A DNA stretch of 6,497 nucleotides, taken from positions 1 to 6,497 of the forward strand of contig CAAGNL010000399.1 of NCBI GenBank assembly GCA_900771305.1, read 5' to 3'. Every line of letters begins with the position of its first letter. Within the stretch, counting starts at the first letter, position 1. The DNA is from Kiritimatiellia bacterium (lineage in GTDB: Bacteria; Verrucomicrobiota; Kiritimatiellia; RFP12; UBA1067). Positions 1 to 5,116 of the stretch are shown piece by piece. The notes under the pieces were generated by a model. The model saw only the letters and a program-made list of their open reading frames with translations. It did not search any database and was not told the origin of the DNA. The position numbers were made by a program, and so were the translations under genes.

Positions 1-311
1 CCGAGTCGGATGAGATGCACCGCGCGATCATGGGAATCGAGGGGGCGACGGATGTCATCACCCAGGCCTACGACGCGATCCCGCCGGAGGCGCCCGGGCT
101 CTTTGGGGAGCTCTTCGTGAACGTTGACCAGGCTCGCCGCGCCGCGCCTGGACATCGAGACTGGAGTGTCGCCAGGGAACTTCTGCTCTACGTGGCCCAT
201 GGCATGGATCATCTTTCTGGCGCTGACGACCATTCGCCCCGCGATTACAACACGATGCGTCGTCGGGAACTGGGCTGGCTGAAATGTCTCAAGTTGAAGG
301 GTGAAAGCTGA
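1..311 (+). CDS. ybeY: Endoribonuclease YbeY, 3' part (5' end outside window)
   Basis: YbeY is a metal-dependent single-strand endoribonuclease that matures 16S rRNA and takes part in ribosome quality control in the cytoplasm. The reading frame is open from base 3, so 102 residues of the C-terminal part are visible and the N-terminus lies upstream; the ATG at 15 is an internal Met, not the start. Family landmarks seen are TDVIT (about residues 17-21 of the visible part, matching the family TDVLSF region), GELFVNVD, and the metal-site segment HGMDHLSGADDH (codons 198-233) followed by a P-x(5)-M-R-x(2)-E-like tail. The classical motif is H-G-x-L-H-L-x-G-Y-D-H; here the third ligand position holds Asp with His one residue later, as I recall from some non-proteobacterial YbeY proteins. 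The last residues (LKLKGES) are encoded by a heptad repeat that runs past the stop. The stop lies 9 bases before lpxB. The identification is firm. Confidence 0.88.
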   Translation, partial: ESDEMHRAIMGIEGATDVITQAYDAIPPEAPGLFGELFVNVDQARRAAPGHRDWSVARELLLYVAHGMDHLSGADDHSPRDYNTMRRRELGWLKCLKLKGES

Positions 312-317
312 AGGTTG
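293..317 (+). repeat. Degenerate 7-base tandem repeat at the ybeY/lpxB junction
   Basis: Three consecutive heptads fit GnTGAAR (293-299, 300-306, 307-313), and a fourth begins with GTTG at 314. The array encodes the last residues of YbeY, contains its TGA stop (309-311) and supplies the GAAGG that can serve as ribosome binding site for lpxB. It is short and degenerate, so chance is possible, but three in-register copies with an invariant TGAA core argue for a decayed simple repeat. Confidence 0.5.
310..314 (+). promoter_or_regulatory. Shine-Dalgarno site (GAAGG) that decides the lpxB start
   Basis: GAAGG ends 6 bases before the GTG at 321, a normal spacing. The in-frame TTG at 315 directly abuts it with no spacer, so it cannot be served by this site. 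This makes GTG 321 the better lpxB start. Confidence 0.6.
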
Positions 318-320
318 GCC

Positions 321-1472
321 GTGAAACGTGAATTGAGGATACTTCTGCTGGCGGGGGAGGAATCGGGCGTTCTGTACGCGGAGCGTCTGAAGTCTTCTCT
401 TCGTTGGCTTCGCCTTCCGACCTCCAGGGCTCAGCCTTCAGAGATACTCTTTCGAGGATACGAGACCGAAGGTTTCAAGACCGGAGATCTGGCGGTGATG
501 GGGTTCTGGCCCGTGCTCAAGAAGCTTTTCTACTTCCTGGGTGTCGCGAAGACGATGAAGCGCGTGATTCGCGCGTGGCGGCCCGATGTCGTGGTGACGA
601 TCGACTATCCCGGACTCAACCTCAAGCTCGCGGCCTACGCGAAATCGCTGGGCATCCCCGCCGTGCACATCGTGTGTCCGCAGGTCTGGGCCTGGCACCA
701 GAACCGCATCCCCAAGGTCGCGTCCGCGCTCACGAAGCTGCTGTGTTTCTTTCCCTTCGAACCTGCGCTCTTCAAAGGGACGGGACTTGACACGAGGTTC
801 ATCGGCCATCCGATGGTCGATGTGTTCGCGGAGGAGGGGGAGAAAACCGCCGTCCGTGAAGACGAGGCTCTTCTGGCACTGCTTCCGGGCAGTCGTCTGG
901 GGGAGATCCGCCGGAATCTTCCGCGGCTTCTGAAATCACTGGCAATCCTCCCAACCTCCGCCTCTCCGCGCCTCCGCGTGATCATTCCGGCCGCGAACGA
1001 ACGGGCCGAGCATGAGATCGGACGGCTTCTCGCGGCTTCCGGGAATCTCGGGATTCCGGTCGAAGTCCAGCAGGGTGGGGCGCGGGATCTTCTGCGGAGT
1101 GCGACCTGTGCGGCGGTGGCGAGCGGAACGGCGACGCTAGAGGCGGCGCTTGCCCGCTGCCCTACGATTCTCGTGTACGCGGTGTCCCCGCTGCTCGCCT
1201 GGTTTGCCCGGCGTGTGATCAAGGGTGTGCACTACATTGGCCTTGCGAACATCATCTGGGAGAAGAGTGGCGGACAGGGCGAGGCGCCGATGCCGGAACT
1301 GCTGCAGGAGGCCTTTTCACCCGAGGCCGTGGTGGATCGGCTTGCTCCTCTGCTTTCTGATCCACATGCCCGCGCCGAGGCGAAACGGCGTCTCGACGAG
1401 ACGATGGCGCTTCTGCATTCGGATGGTGATGCTCTCGGTCTTGCCGCCCGAGAGATTCTAAATGTGGTATAA
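321..1472 (+). CDS. lpxB: Lipid-A-disaccharide synthase LpxB
   Basis: LpxB (GT19 family) condenses UDP-2,3-diacylglucosamine with lipid X to give the lipid A disaccharide, at the cytoplasmic face of the inner membrane. From GTG 321 the protein has 383 residues, the usual length (E. coli 382). Landmarks in order: AGEESG near residues 11-16; AVMGFWPVL; TIDYPGLN around 94-100, whose Asp95 aligns with catalytic Asp98 of the E. coli/Haemophilus enzyme; CPQVWAW and FPFEPALF; FIGHPMVD; LPGSR with Arg192 aligning with Arg201; VASGTATLEAAL; and the C-terminal GLANII and MPELLQ blocks. Oddities: the family motif GExSGD reads GEESGV here, and two stretches around residues 30-42 and 208-219 look like extra loop sequence encoded by degenerate tandem repeats. 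An in-frame TTG at 315 would add two residues but lacks a spaced ribosome site. The identification is firm. Confidence 0.94.
   Translation: MKRELRILLLAGEESGVLYAERLKSSLRWLRLPTSRAQPSEILFRGYETEGFKTGDLAVMGFWPVLKKLFYFLGVAKTMKRVIRAWRPDVVVTIDYPGLNLKLAAYAKSLGIPAVHIVCPQVWAWHQNRIPKVASALTKLLCFFPFEPALFKGTGLDTRFIGHPMVDVFAEEGEKTAVREDEALLALLPGSRLGEIRRNLPRLLKSLAILPTSASPRLRVIIPAANERAEHEIGRLLAASGNLGIPVEVQQGGARDLLRSATCAAVASGTATLEAALARCPTILVYAVSPLLAWFARRVIKGVHYIGLANIIWEKSGGQGEAPMPELLQEAFSPEAVVDRLAPLLSDPHARAEAKRRLDETMALLHSDGDALGLAAREILNVV
408..442 (+). repeat. Possible decayed 7-base repeat inside lpxB
   Basis: Five consecutive heptads (from 408, 415, 422, 429, 436) approximate CTTCAGC, most matching 5-6 of 7 bases but the second only poorly. 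CTTCAGC is the reverse complement of GCTGAAG, one of the heptads at the ybeY/lpxB junction about 100 bases upstream. The segment encodes residues about 30-41 of LpxB (LRLPTSRAQPSE), where the protein looks several residues longer than E. coli LpxB. The fit is loose and may be chance. Confidence 0.3.
947..978 (+). repeat. 8-base tandem repeat inside lpxB
   Basis: Four consecutive octamers begin at 947, 955, 963 and 971. The last three share the core yCTCCGCs, with TCCGC recurring at exactly 8-base spacing (957, 965, 973); the first copy keeps only CCTCC. Three units equal 24 bases, so the reading frame is kept. The tract encodes LpxB residues about 210-218 (LPTSASPRL), between the LPGSR block and the conserved IPAANER strand, at a point that looks like a surface loop. 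Similar C-T-C-C-G-C-G short repeats are, from memory, common dispersed elements in environmental bacterial genomes. Confidence 0.5.
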
Positions 1473-1473
1473 T
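1465..1473 (+). promoter_or_regulatory. Extended -10 promoter element before the GT2 gene
   Basis: TGGTATAAT matches the extended -10 consensus TGnTATAAT exactly and overlaps the lpxB stop codon. No good -35 box lies at 16-18 bases upstream, which extended -10 promoters can tolerate. The expected start of transcription, about 7 bases downstream of the box, would fall near 1480, only a couple of bases before the ATG at 1482. No Shine-Dalgarno sequence precedes that ATG. A leaderless or near-leaderless message is the simplest reading. Confidence 0.5.
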
Positions 1474-1481
1474 TTCCGCAG

Positions 1482-2228
1482 ATGAAACCGATTGTCGTCA
1501 TACCTACCTACAACGAGCGGGAGAACGTCGCGGCGATGGCTGCTGCGGTGTTGGAGAATCTGCCACCGGAGGGGATGGTTCTCTTCCTCGACGACAATTC
1601 GCCGGATGGTACGGGCGAGGTCATTGATGGACTCTGCGCGGAGAATCCTCGTATTTCCGTGATGCATCGACAGAAGAAGGAAGGTCTTGGTCGAGCCTAT
1701 GTGGCAGGTTTTGCGCAGGCGCTTTCCATGGGTGCCACGCACGTCATCGAGATGGACTGCGACTTTTCGCATGATCCGAAGGATGTCCGCCGGATGCTCG
1801 CGACCATCGGGGCCCTCCCGACGGAGACTGAAAACCAGGGGGAGGAAACCAGGTTCCCCGACGTCGTCGTCGGTTCCCGCTACGTGAAGGGCGGCCGGTG
1901 CGTGGGGTGGCCATTCAGGCGGTGGTTCATCTCCTACTTCGGCGGGCGCTTCATCCGCTTCATGCTCGGCGTGCCGGTGCAGGATCCCACGGGGGGCTTC
2001 AAGTGCTTCACGCGCGACGCGCTGGCGCGCCTCGGAGACTTCTCCGTCATTCGGTCCTTCGGCTATTCGTTCCAGATGGAGATGAACTATCGGATGGCGC
2101 AGATGGGCTTGAAGCTGAAGGAGATTCCGATCATCTTCTCCGAGCGCCGTGCGGGGACGTCCAAGATCTCGGGCTCCATCGCCACGGAGACTCTCAAGAT
2201 GGTCTTTAGGCTGCGATTTGGCAAATGA
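1482..2228 (+). CDS. Family 2 glycosyltransferase, polyprenyl-phosphate mannose synthase (DPM1) type
   Basis: Enzymes of this type move a hexose, usually mannose from GDP-mannose, onto polyprenyl phosphate at the cytoplasmic membrane face, giving a lipid-linked donor for later periplasmic glycosylation. The 248-residue protein shows the GT-A fold in order: VVIPTYNERENV (5-16), LDDNSPDGT (36-44), KEGLGRAY, the DxD metal site in MDCDFSHDP (91-99), VVGSRY, QDPTGGFK (167-174) and FSERRAGTSKIS (219-230). There is no C-terminal membrane domain, so it resembles the short soluble DPM1/Ppm1 class rather than GtrB- or ArnC-like proteins. Residues about 111-126 form a hydrophilic insertion before VVGSRY. 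It starts 9 bases after lpxB and its stop overlaps the next start by ATGA. The sugar specificity cannot be read from the sequence; glucose or another hexose is possible. Confidence 0.85.
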   Translation: MKPIVVIPTYNERENVAAMAAAVLENLPPEGMVLFLDDNSPDGTGEVIDGLCAENPRISVMHRQKKEGLGRAYVAGFAQALSMGATHVIEMDCDFSHDPKDVRRMLATIGALPTETENQGEETRFPDVVVGSRYVKGGRCVGWPFRRWFISYFGGRFIRFMLGVPVQDPTGGFKCFTRDALARLGDFSVIRSFGYSFQMEMNYRMAQMGLKLKEIPIIFSERRAGTSKISGSIATETLKMVFRLRFGK

Positions 2229-3127
2229 AGATCTGGCTTCAAGCGCTACGCGTCAACCAGTGGACGAAGAACGCCGTCGTGTTCGCGGCGTGGTTCTTCG
2301 CCGTGGCCGATGCGTCTCAGGCGGCGATGGCGCGGGGATTCCGTCCGTTCCTGCTCGTCTGTGCGATGGCGCTTTCGTTCTCCTTGATCTCCAGTGCGTT
2401 CTATCTTCTTAACGACGTGGCGGACTACGATGCGGACCGACTTCATCCGGTGAAGCGGCTGCGTCCCATCGCGGCCGATCTCGTCACCAAGATCTCCGCG
2501 GTGCGAATGGCGCTTGCGTTGTTTGCCTTCGGGCTCGCCTTCCCCTGTTACCTTGTGCTGCGACATCCTGATCGGACCTGGGGATTTGCCGTGCTGCTGC
2601 TCTATACGGTGATGCAGTGCTCCTATTCTGGTTTTCTCAAGCGGGTCCCCTATGTGGATGTTGCCGTGATTGCGGCGGGTTTTGTGCTGCGTGCCGTCGC
2701 GGGGGCGGCGGCAATCGCCGCGCGCATTTCGCCTTGGTTGCTCGGCTGCACCTTCCTTCTTTCGCTCTTCCTCGCGCTCTGTAAGCGGCGGCATGAGAAG
2801 ATTCTGGCGACGGATAGCCGTGCGGCGTTGAAGGGATACCATCCCGTGGTGCTGGACGTGCTGATCATCCTCTCCTCTCTGGCGACGCTGGGCGTCTACA
2901 CGAGCTACACGTTGGCGGAGGACACGGTGGCGAGGTTTCACACGCGGGGGCTTGCGTTCACGGCGGCCTTTGTCGCATTGGGTCTCGTTCGGTATCTGTT
3001 CTTGGTCTACAGAAGGGGCGATGTGGGTCGTCCCGAGAAGATTCTCCTCACGGATCGGTGCCTCTGGCTGATTCTGGCGGGGTATGGTTTGACGGCGCTG
3101 GGTGCCGTATTGGCGGTGAGAATATGA
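2225..3127 (+). CDS. UbiA-superfamily prenyltransferase, polyprenyl-phosphate phosphoribosyltransferase-like
   Basis: This is an integral membrane protein of 300 residues with about eight or nine hydrophobic segments (for example near 41-60, 92-112, 119-131, 143-163, 168-186, 207-226, 243-261, 279-298). The aspartate-rich Mg-diphosphate site is NDVADYDADRLHPVKRLRPI (63-82). Further hallmarks are LRVNQWTKN at the N-terminus, YSGFLKRVPYVDV (134-146), FVLRAVAG, FLALCKRRHE (182-191) and GRPEKILLTDR (268-278). These are the features I associate with the decaprenyl-phosphate phosphoribosyltransferase branch (mycobacterial Rv3806c), which moves phosphoribose from PRPP onto a polyprenyl phosphate, rather than with UbiA or MenA. 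The start overlaps the glycosyltransferase stop (ATGA), implying coupled translation; no strong ribosome site is visible. Exact substrate is inferred. An aromatic prenyltransferase is the alternative but fits the NQWTKN and GRPE blocks poorly. Confidence 0.8.
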   Translation: MKIWLQALRVNQWTKNAVVFAAWFFAVADASQAAMARGFRPFLLVCAMALSFSLISSAFYLLNDVADYDADRLHPVKRLRPIAADLVTKISAVRMALALFAFGLAFPCYLVLRHPDRTWGFAVLLLYTVMQCSYSGFLKRVPYVDVAVIAAGFVLRAVAGAAAIAARISPWLLGCTFLLSLFLALCKRRHEKILATDSRAALKGYHPVVLDVLIILSSLATLGVYTSYTLAEDTVARFHTRGLAFTAAFVALGLVRYLFLVYRRGDVGRPEKILLTDRCLWLILAGYGLTALGAVLAVRI

Positions 3128-4464
3128 GCATAGAGGACAATTCGCGCTTGAAGCACATCATGGAACGCCGTAGGTTTGGGATGCGACCTGGACTCGACGT
3201 GATGCGGGCCGTGCTGGAGGAGCTTGGAAATCCCCAGAACACGCTGAGGTACATTCATGTGGCGGGGACGAACGGCAAGGGCGCGACGTGCGCCATGCTC
3301 GATTCGATTCTCCGCGCGGCGGGCTACCGAGTTGCGCGCTACACGTCTCCGCACCTCGTGACGCTCAACGAGCGCTTCTTCATTGATGGACAGCCCGTCT
3401 CGGATGATGCGTTGACGGCGGCGGCCGAGCGAGTGCTTGACGTGATTGAGCGCCTGGAGCGGAAGAGCGGAACCGAGGTGACTTTCTTCGAAACTCTCAC
3501 GGCCATGGCTTTTGAGCTCTTCGCCGTGGCGCGTCCTGATGTCGTGGTACTTGAAACTGGACTGGGAGGCCGCCTCGACGCAACCAACGTCATTTCCGAC
3601 GTGCTCGTCTCGGCCATCACGCGCATTGGTCTCGATCATTGCGACTGGCTCGGTACCACGCATGCGGCAATCGCCGAGGAGAAGGCGGGCATTATCAAGC
3701 AGGGGCGTCCGGTTGTCTGCGGTGTGATGCCCGAGACGGCCAAGGAGACCATCGAGCGGTTCGCTTCGCTGAATGGATGTCGCTTTGTTTCCGCGGATGA
3801 ACACGTGACGGTGGGTTGCCTTGCCCCGATGACGCTCACGACCGCTGCACGGAATCTTCCCCCTGTCCAGTTTGCCCTCTATGGCGCTTTTCAGGTGGAA
3901 AACGCGATGACCGCGCTTACGACTGTCGATGTGCTCACGAGAGACTGTGGATTCCAGATTCCCGACCATGCGGTTGTCAAGGGTCTGGAAGATGTGGTCT
4001 GGCCGGGGCGCTGTCAGCGCATTGTCCACGAAGGCGTGGAGATCTACGTGGATGGCGCGCACAATCCCGATGGAGCCCGCGCGCTTCGCGATTCACTGCG
4101 CCTGGCGGGAATCAAGGGACCGGTGGGGCTGATCGCCGGTTATTGTGGAGACAAGGATGTGCTGGCCCATCTGCGCATTATGAGTGCCCTCGCTACCTAT
4201 GGATGGGCGACGCCCATTCACAATGCGCGGTCACTGGATCCTGCCGAGACTGCCGAGCGGATGCTCATGGCGGGCTTCACCGCCGCCGAGGCGTGCAATG
4301 ACCTTGCGGATGCCTTTACCCGTGCTTTGGCATGGGCACGGGCGAGTGGTGGCTCGATTGTCGTTTGCGGCTCGCTGTTCCTTTCCGGTGAAGCGCTGGT
4401 TGAGCTTGGCGCATTTCCCTGGCTCGTCCGGACGCCGGATGCGAACGAGTTGACGCTCCACTGA
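3124..4464 (+). CDS. folC: Bifunctional folylpolyglutamate synthase / dihydrofolate synthase FolC
   Basis: FolC adds L-glutamate to dihydropteroate and then extends the glutamate tail of reduced folates, using ATP, in the cytoplasm. The 446-residue protein is near the usual size (E. coli 422). Seen in order: IHVAGTNGKGAT (44-55, P-loop), TSPHLVTLNERF (74-85), FFETLTAMAF (121-130), ETGLGGRLDATNV (144-156), ITRIGLDHCDWLG, EEKAGIIKQG (185-194, with Lys187 in the place of the carbamylated lysine), FQVENAMTAL, WPGRCQ, YVDGAHNPDGA (308-318) and GSLFLSGEAL. The residue after GTNGKG is Ala54, whereas Ser or Thr is usual. The start is ATG 3124, which overlaps the previous stop by ATGA and has GGTGAG three bases upstream; the frame is open further back to an ATG at 3058, but that would lie deep inside the preceding gene. 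Whether both activities are present cannot be told from sequence alone. Confidence 0.94.
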   Translation: MSIEDNSRLKHIMERRRFGMRPGLDVMRAVLEELGNPQNTLRYIHVAGTNGKGATCAMLDSILRAAGYRVARYTSPHLVTLNERFFIDGQPVSDDALTAAAERVLDVIERLERKSGTEVTFFETLTAMAFELFAVARPDVVVLETGLGGRLDATNVISDVLVSAITRIGLDHCDWLGTTHAAIAEEKAGIIKQGRPVVCGVMPETAKETIERFASLNGCRFVSADEHVTVGCLAPMTLTTAARNLPPVQFALYGAFQVENAMTALTTVDVLTRDCGFQIPDHAVVKGLEDVVWPGRCQRIVHEGVEIYVDGAHNPDGARALRDSLRLAGIKGPVGLIAGYCGDKDVLAHLRIMSALATYGWATPIHNARSLDPAETAERMLMAGFTAAEACNDLADAFTRALAWARASGGSIVVCGSLFLSGEALVELGAFPWLVRTPDANELTLH

Positions 4465-4472
4465 TTTTCCAC

Positions 4473-4501
4473 TTGCGGCTTTCGACAAAAAAACCTATAA
4501 T
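4473..4501 (+). promoter_or_regulatory. Promoter of the secreted repeat protein gene
   Basis: A perfect TATAAT at 4496-4501 lies 17 bases downstream of TTGCGG (4473-4478), which keeps the TTG of the -35 consensus. The spacer contains a run of seven A. The expected transcript start, near 4508, gives a leader of about 29 bases with a good ribosome site. The -10 and following bases (TATAATTTC) are the same nine as at 1468-1476. No hairpin terminator for folC is visible in this 72-base gap (4465-4536), so read-through from upstream may add to expression. Confidence 0.65.
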
Positions 4502-4522
4502 TTCTCCCAATCGAAACACACG

Positions 4523-4529
4523 AAAAGGA
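4523..4529 (+). promoter_or_regulatory. Strong Shine-Dalgarno site for the repeat protein gene
   Basis: AAAAGGA is followed by a 7-base spacer and ATG 4537. It is the clearest ribosome site in the window; most other genes here rely on overlap or lack one. Confidence 0.7.
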
Positions 4530-4536
4530 TTTAGTA

Positions 4537-5109
4537 ATGAAAAAAGCTCTTATGGCTCTCTGTGTCGCGCTGGCTTGCTCGGTCGCCTTCGCCCAGGAAT
4601 CGGCTCCTGCGCCCGCTTCCGCCCCGGTTGCGGCCAAGGCCTCGACAAAGGCCGCCTGGCCTGTGTGGCTCGCGTTCAACTCCGCGAAGGATATCGACGT
4701 CATCGGTTTGCGTCTCACGCTTCCCTACGGCAAGTGTGAGAGCGTCACGGGCTTCGATCTCGGCATCTATGGCAGCTGCCGTTACTTTGAAGGTCTGCAG
4801 GTGAACATTCTCCGCAATGAGGCCGAGGACGTGATGGCTGGTATCCAGGCAGGTGTCTACAATTCCGCTGGTCGTGCCGATTTGACGGGTTTCCAGCTCG
4901 GTCTCTTCAACGAAGCGCGTTCGCTCCGTGGTGTTCAGCTCGGCATTATCAACATCGCCGAGCAGGTGCAGGGCTTCCAGCTCGGTCTTATCAACCGCGC
5001 CGAGACGGCCTATGGGTTCCAGGTTGGTGCCGTCAACGTGATTCGCGACAGCGAGCTTGCGTTCTGTCCCATCGTCAACATTGGTTTCGATATCTTCCCC
5101 AACTACTGA
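4537..5109 (+). CDS. Secreted repeat protein, LA_2272-type surface repeat family (probable)
   Basis: No enzymatic function is recognised. The 190-residue protein has a signal peptide (MKK, a hydrophobic stretch 4-18, and AFA before Gln20 as a type I cleavage site), then an Ala/Pro-rich linker (about 22-40), then six or seven short repeats from residue 72 to about 170. Each repeat begins G-[FLIV]-Q-x-G-[LIV]-x-N and spans 14 or 16 residues (glycines at 72, 86, 102, 118, 132, 146, 160), ending in a hydrophobic tail (VNIGFDIFPNY). This pattern suggests a small beta-solenoid or beta-strand repeat exported to the periplasm or cell surface; it resembles what I remember as LA_2272-type surface repeat proteins. 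Cysteines occur at 67, 81 and 177. It has its own promoter and ribosome site and lies 7 bases before the DUF1015 gene, with no terminator between. Start and export are well supported; family name is from memory. Confidence 0.75.
   Translation: MKKALMALCVALACSVAFAQESAPAPASAPVAAKASTKAAWPVWLAFNSAKDIDVIGLRLTLPYGKCESVTGFDLGIYGSCRYFEGLQVNILRNEAEDVMAGIQAGVYNSAGRADLTGFQLGLFNEARSLRGVQLGIINIAEQVQGFQLGLINRAETAYGFQVGAVNVIRDSELAFCPIVNIGFDIFPNY
4750..5049 (+). repeat. Coding repeat array, 42/48-base units
   Basis: This array encodes the G-F-Q-L-G-L-x-N repeats. Unit lengths are 42, 48, 48, 42, 42 and 42 bases. The units beginning at 4888 and 4972 share a run from TTCCAGCTCGGTCT onward that is identical for 14 bases, although they are two units (84 bases) apart, which suggests fairly recent internal duplication or gene conversion rather than only protein-level conservation. 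Confidence 0.7.
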
Positions 5110-5116
5110 CTCGGCA

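Noticed and set aside
315..320. TTG 315 as lpxB start
   Set aside because: The only ribosome-binding sequence directly abuts this codon, leaving no spacer, whereas GTG 321 has a normal 6-base spacing.
2246..2941. Open frame of 231 codons on the - strand opposite the UbiA-like gene
   Set aside because: Its composition (Arg, Gln, His, Gly repeats) mirrors codons for a membrane protein read backwards; no start signal or homology is seen.
3058..3123. Upstream extension of folC to ATG 3058
   Set aside because: These 22 codons overlap the conserved C-terminal part of the UbiA-like gene in another frame and have no FolC homology; ATG 3124 with its ATGA overlap is better.
3007..4062. Long open frame of 351 codons on the - strand opposite folC
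   Set aside because: It lies wholly opposite strongly conserved coding sequence (folC and the end of the UbiA-like gene), is rich in Arg/His as expected of a GC-rich shadow frame, and shows no recognisable motif.
4465..4536. Terminator after folC
   Set aside because: I looked for a GC-rich stem followed by T in this gap and found none; the A/T-rich part is better explained by the promoter.
4576..4581. Possible lipobox cysteine (Cys14) in the secreted repeat protein
   Set aside because: The residue at -3 is Ala rather than Leu/Val/Ile and the hydrophobic region continues past the Cys to a good AFA type I cleavage site, so a lipoprotein is less likely.
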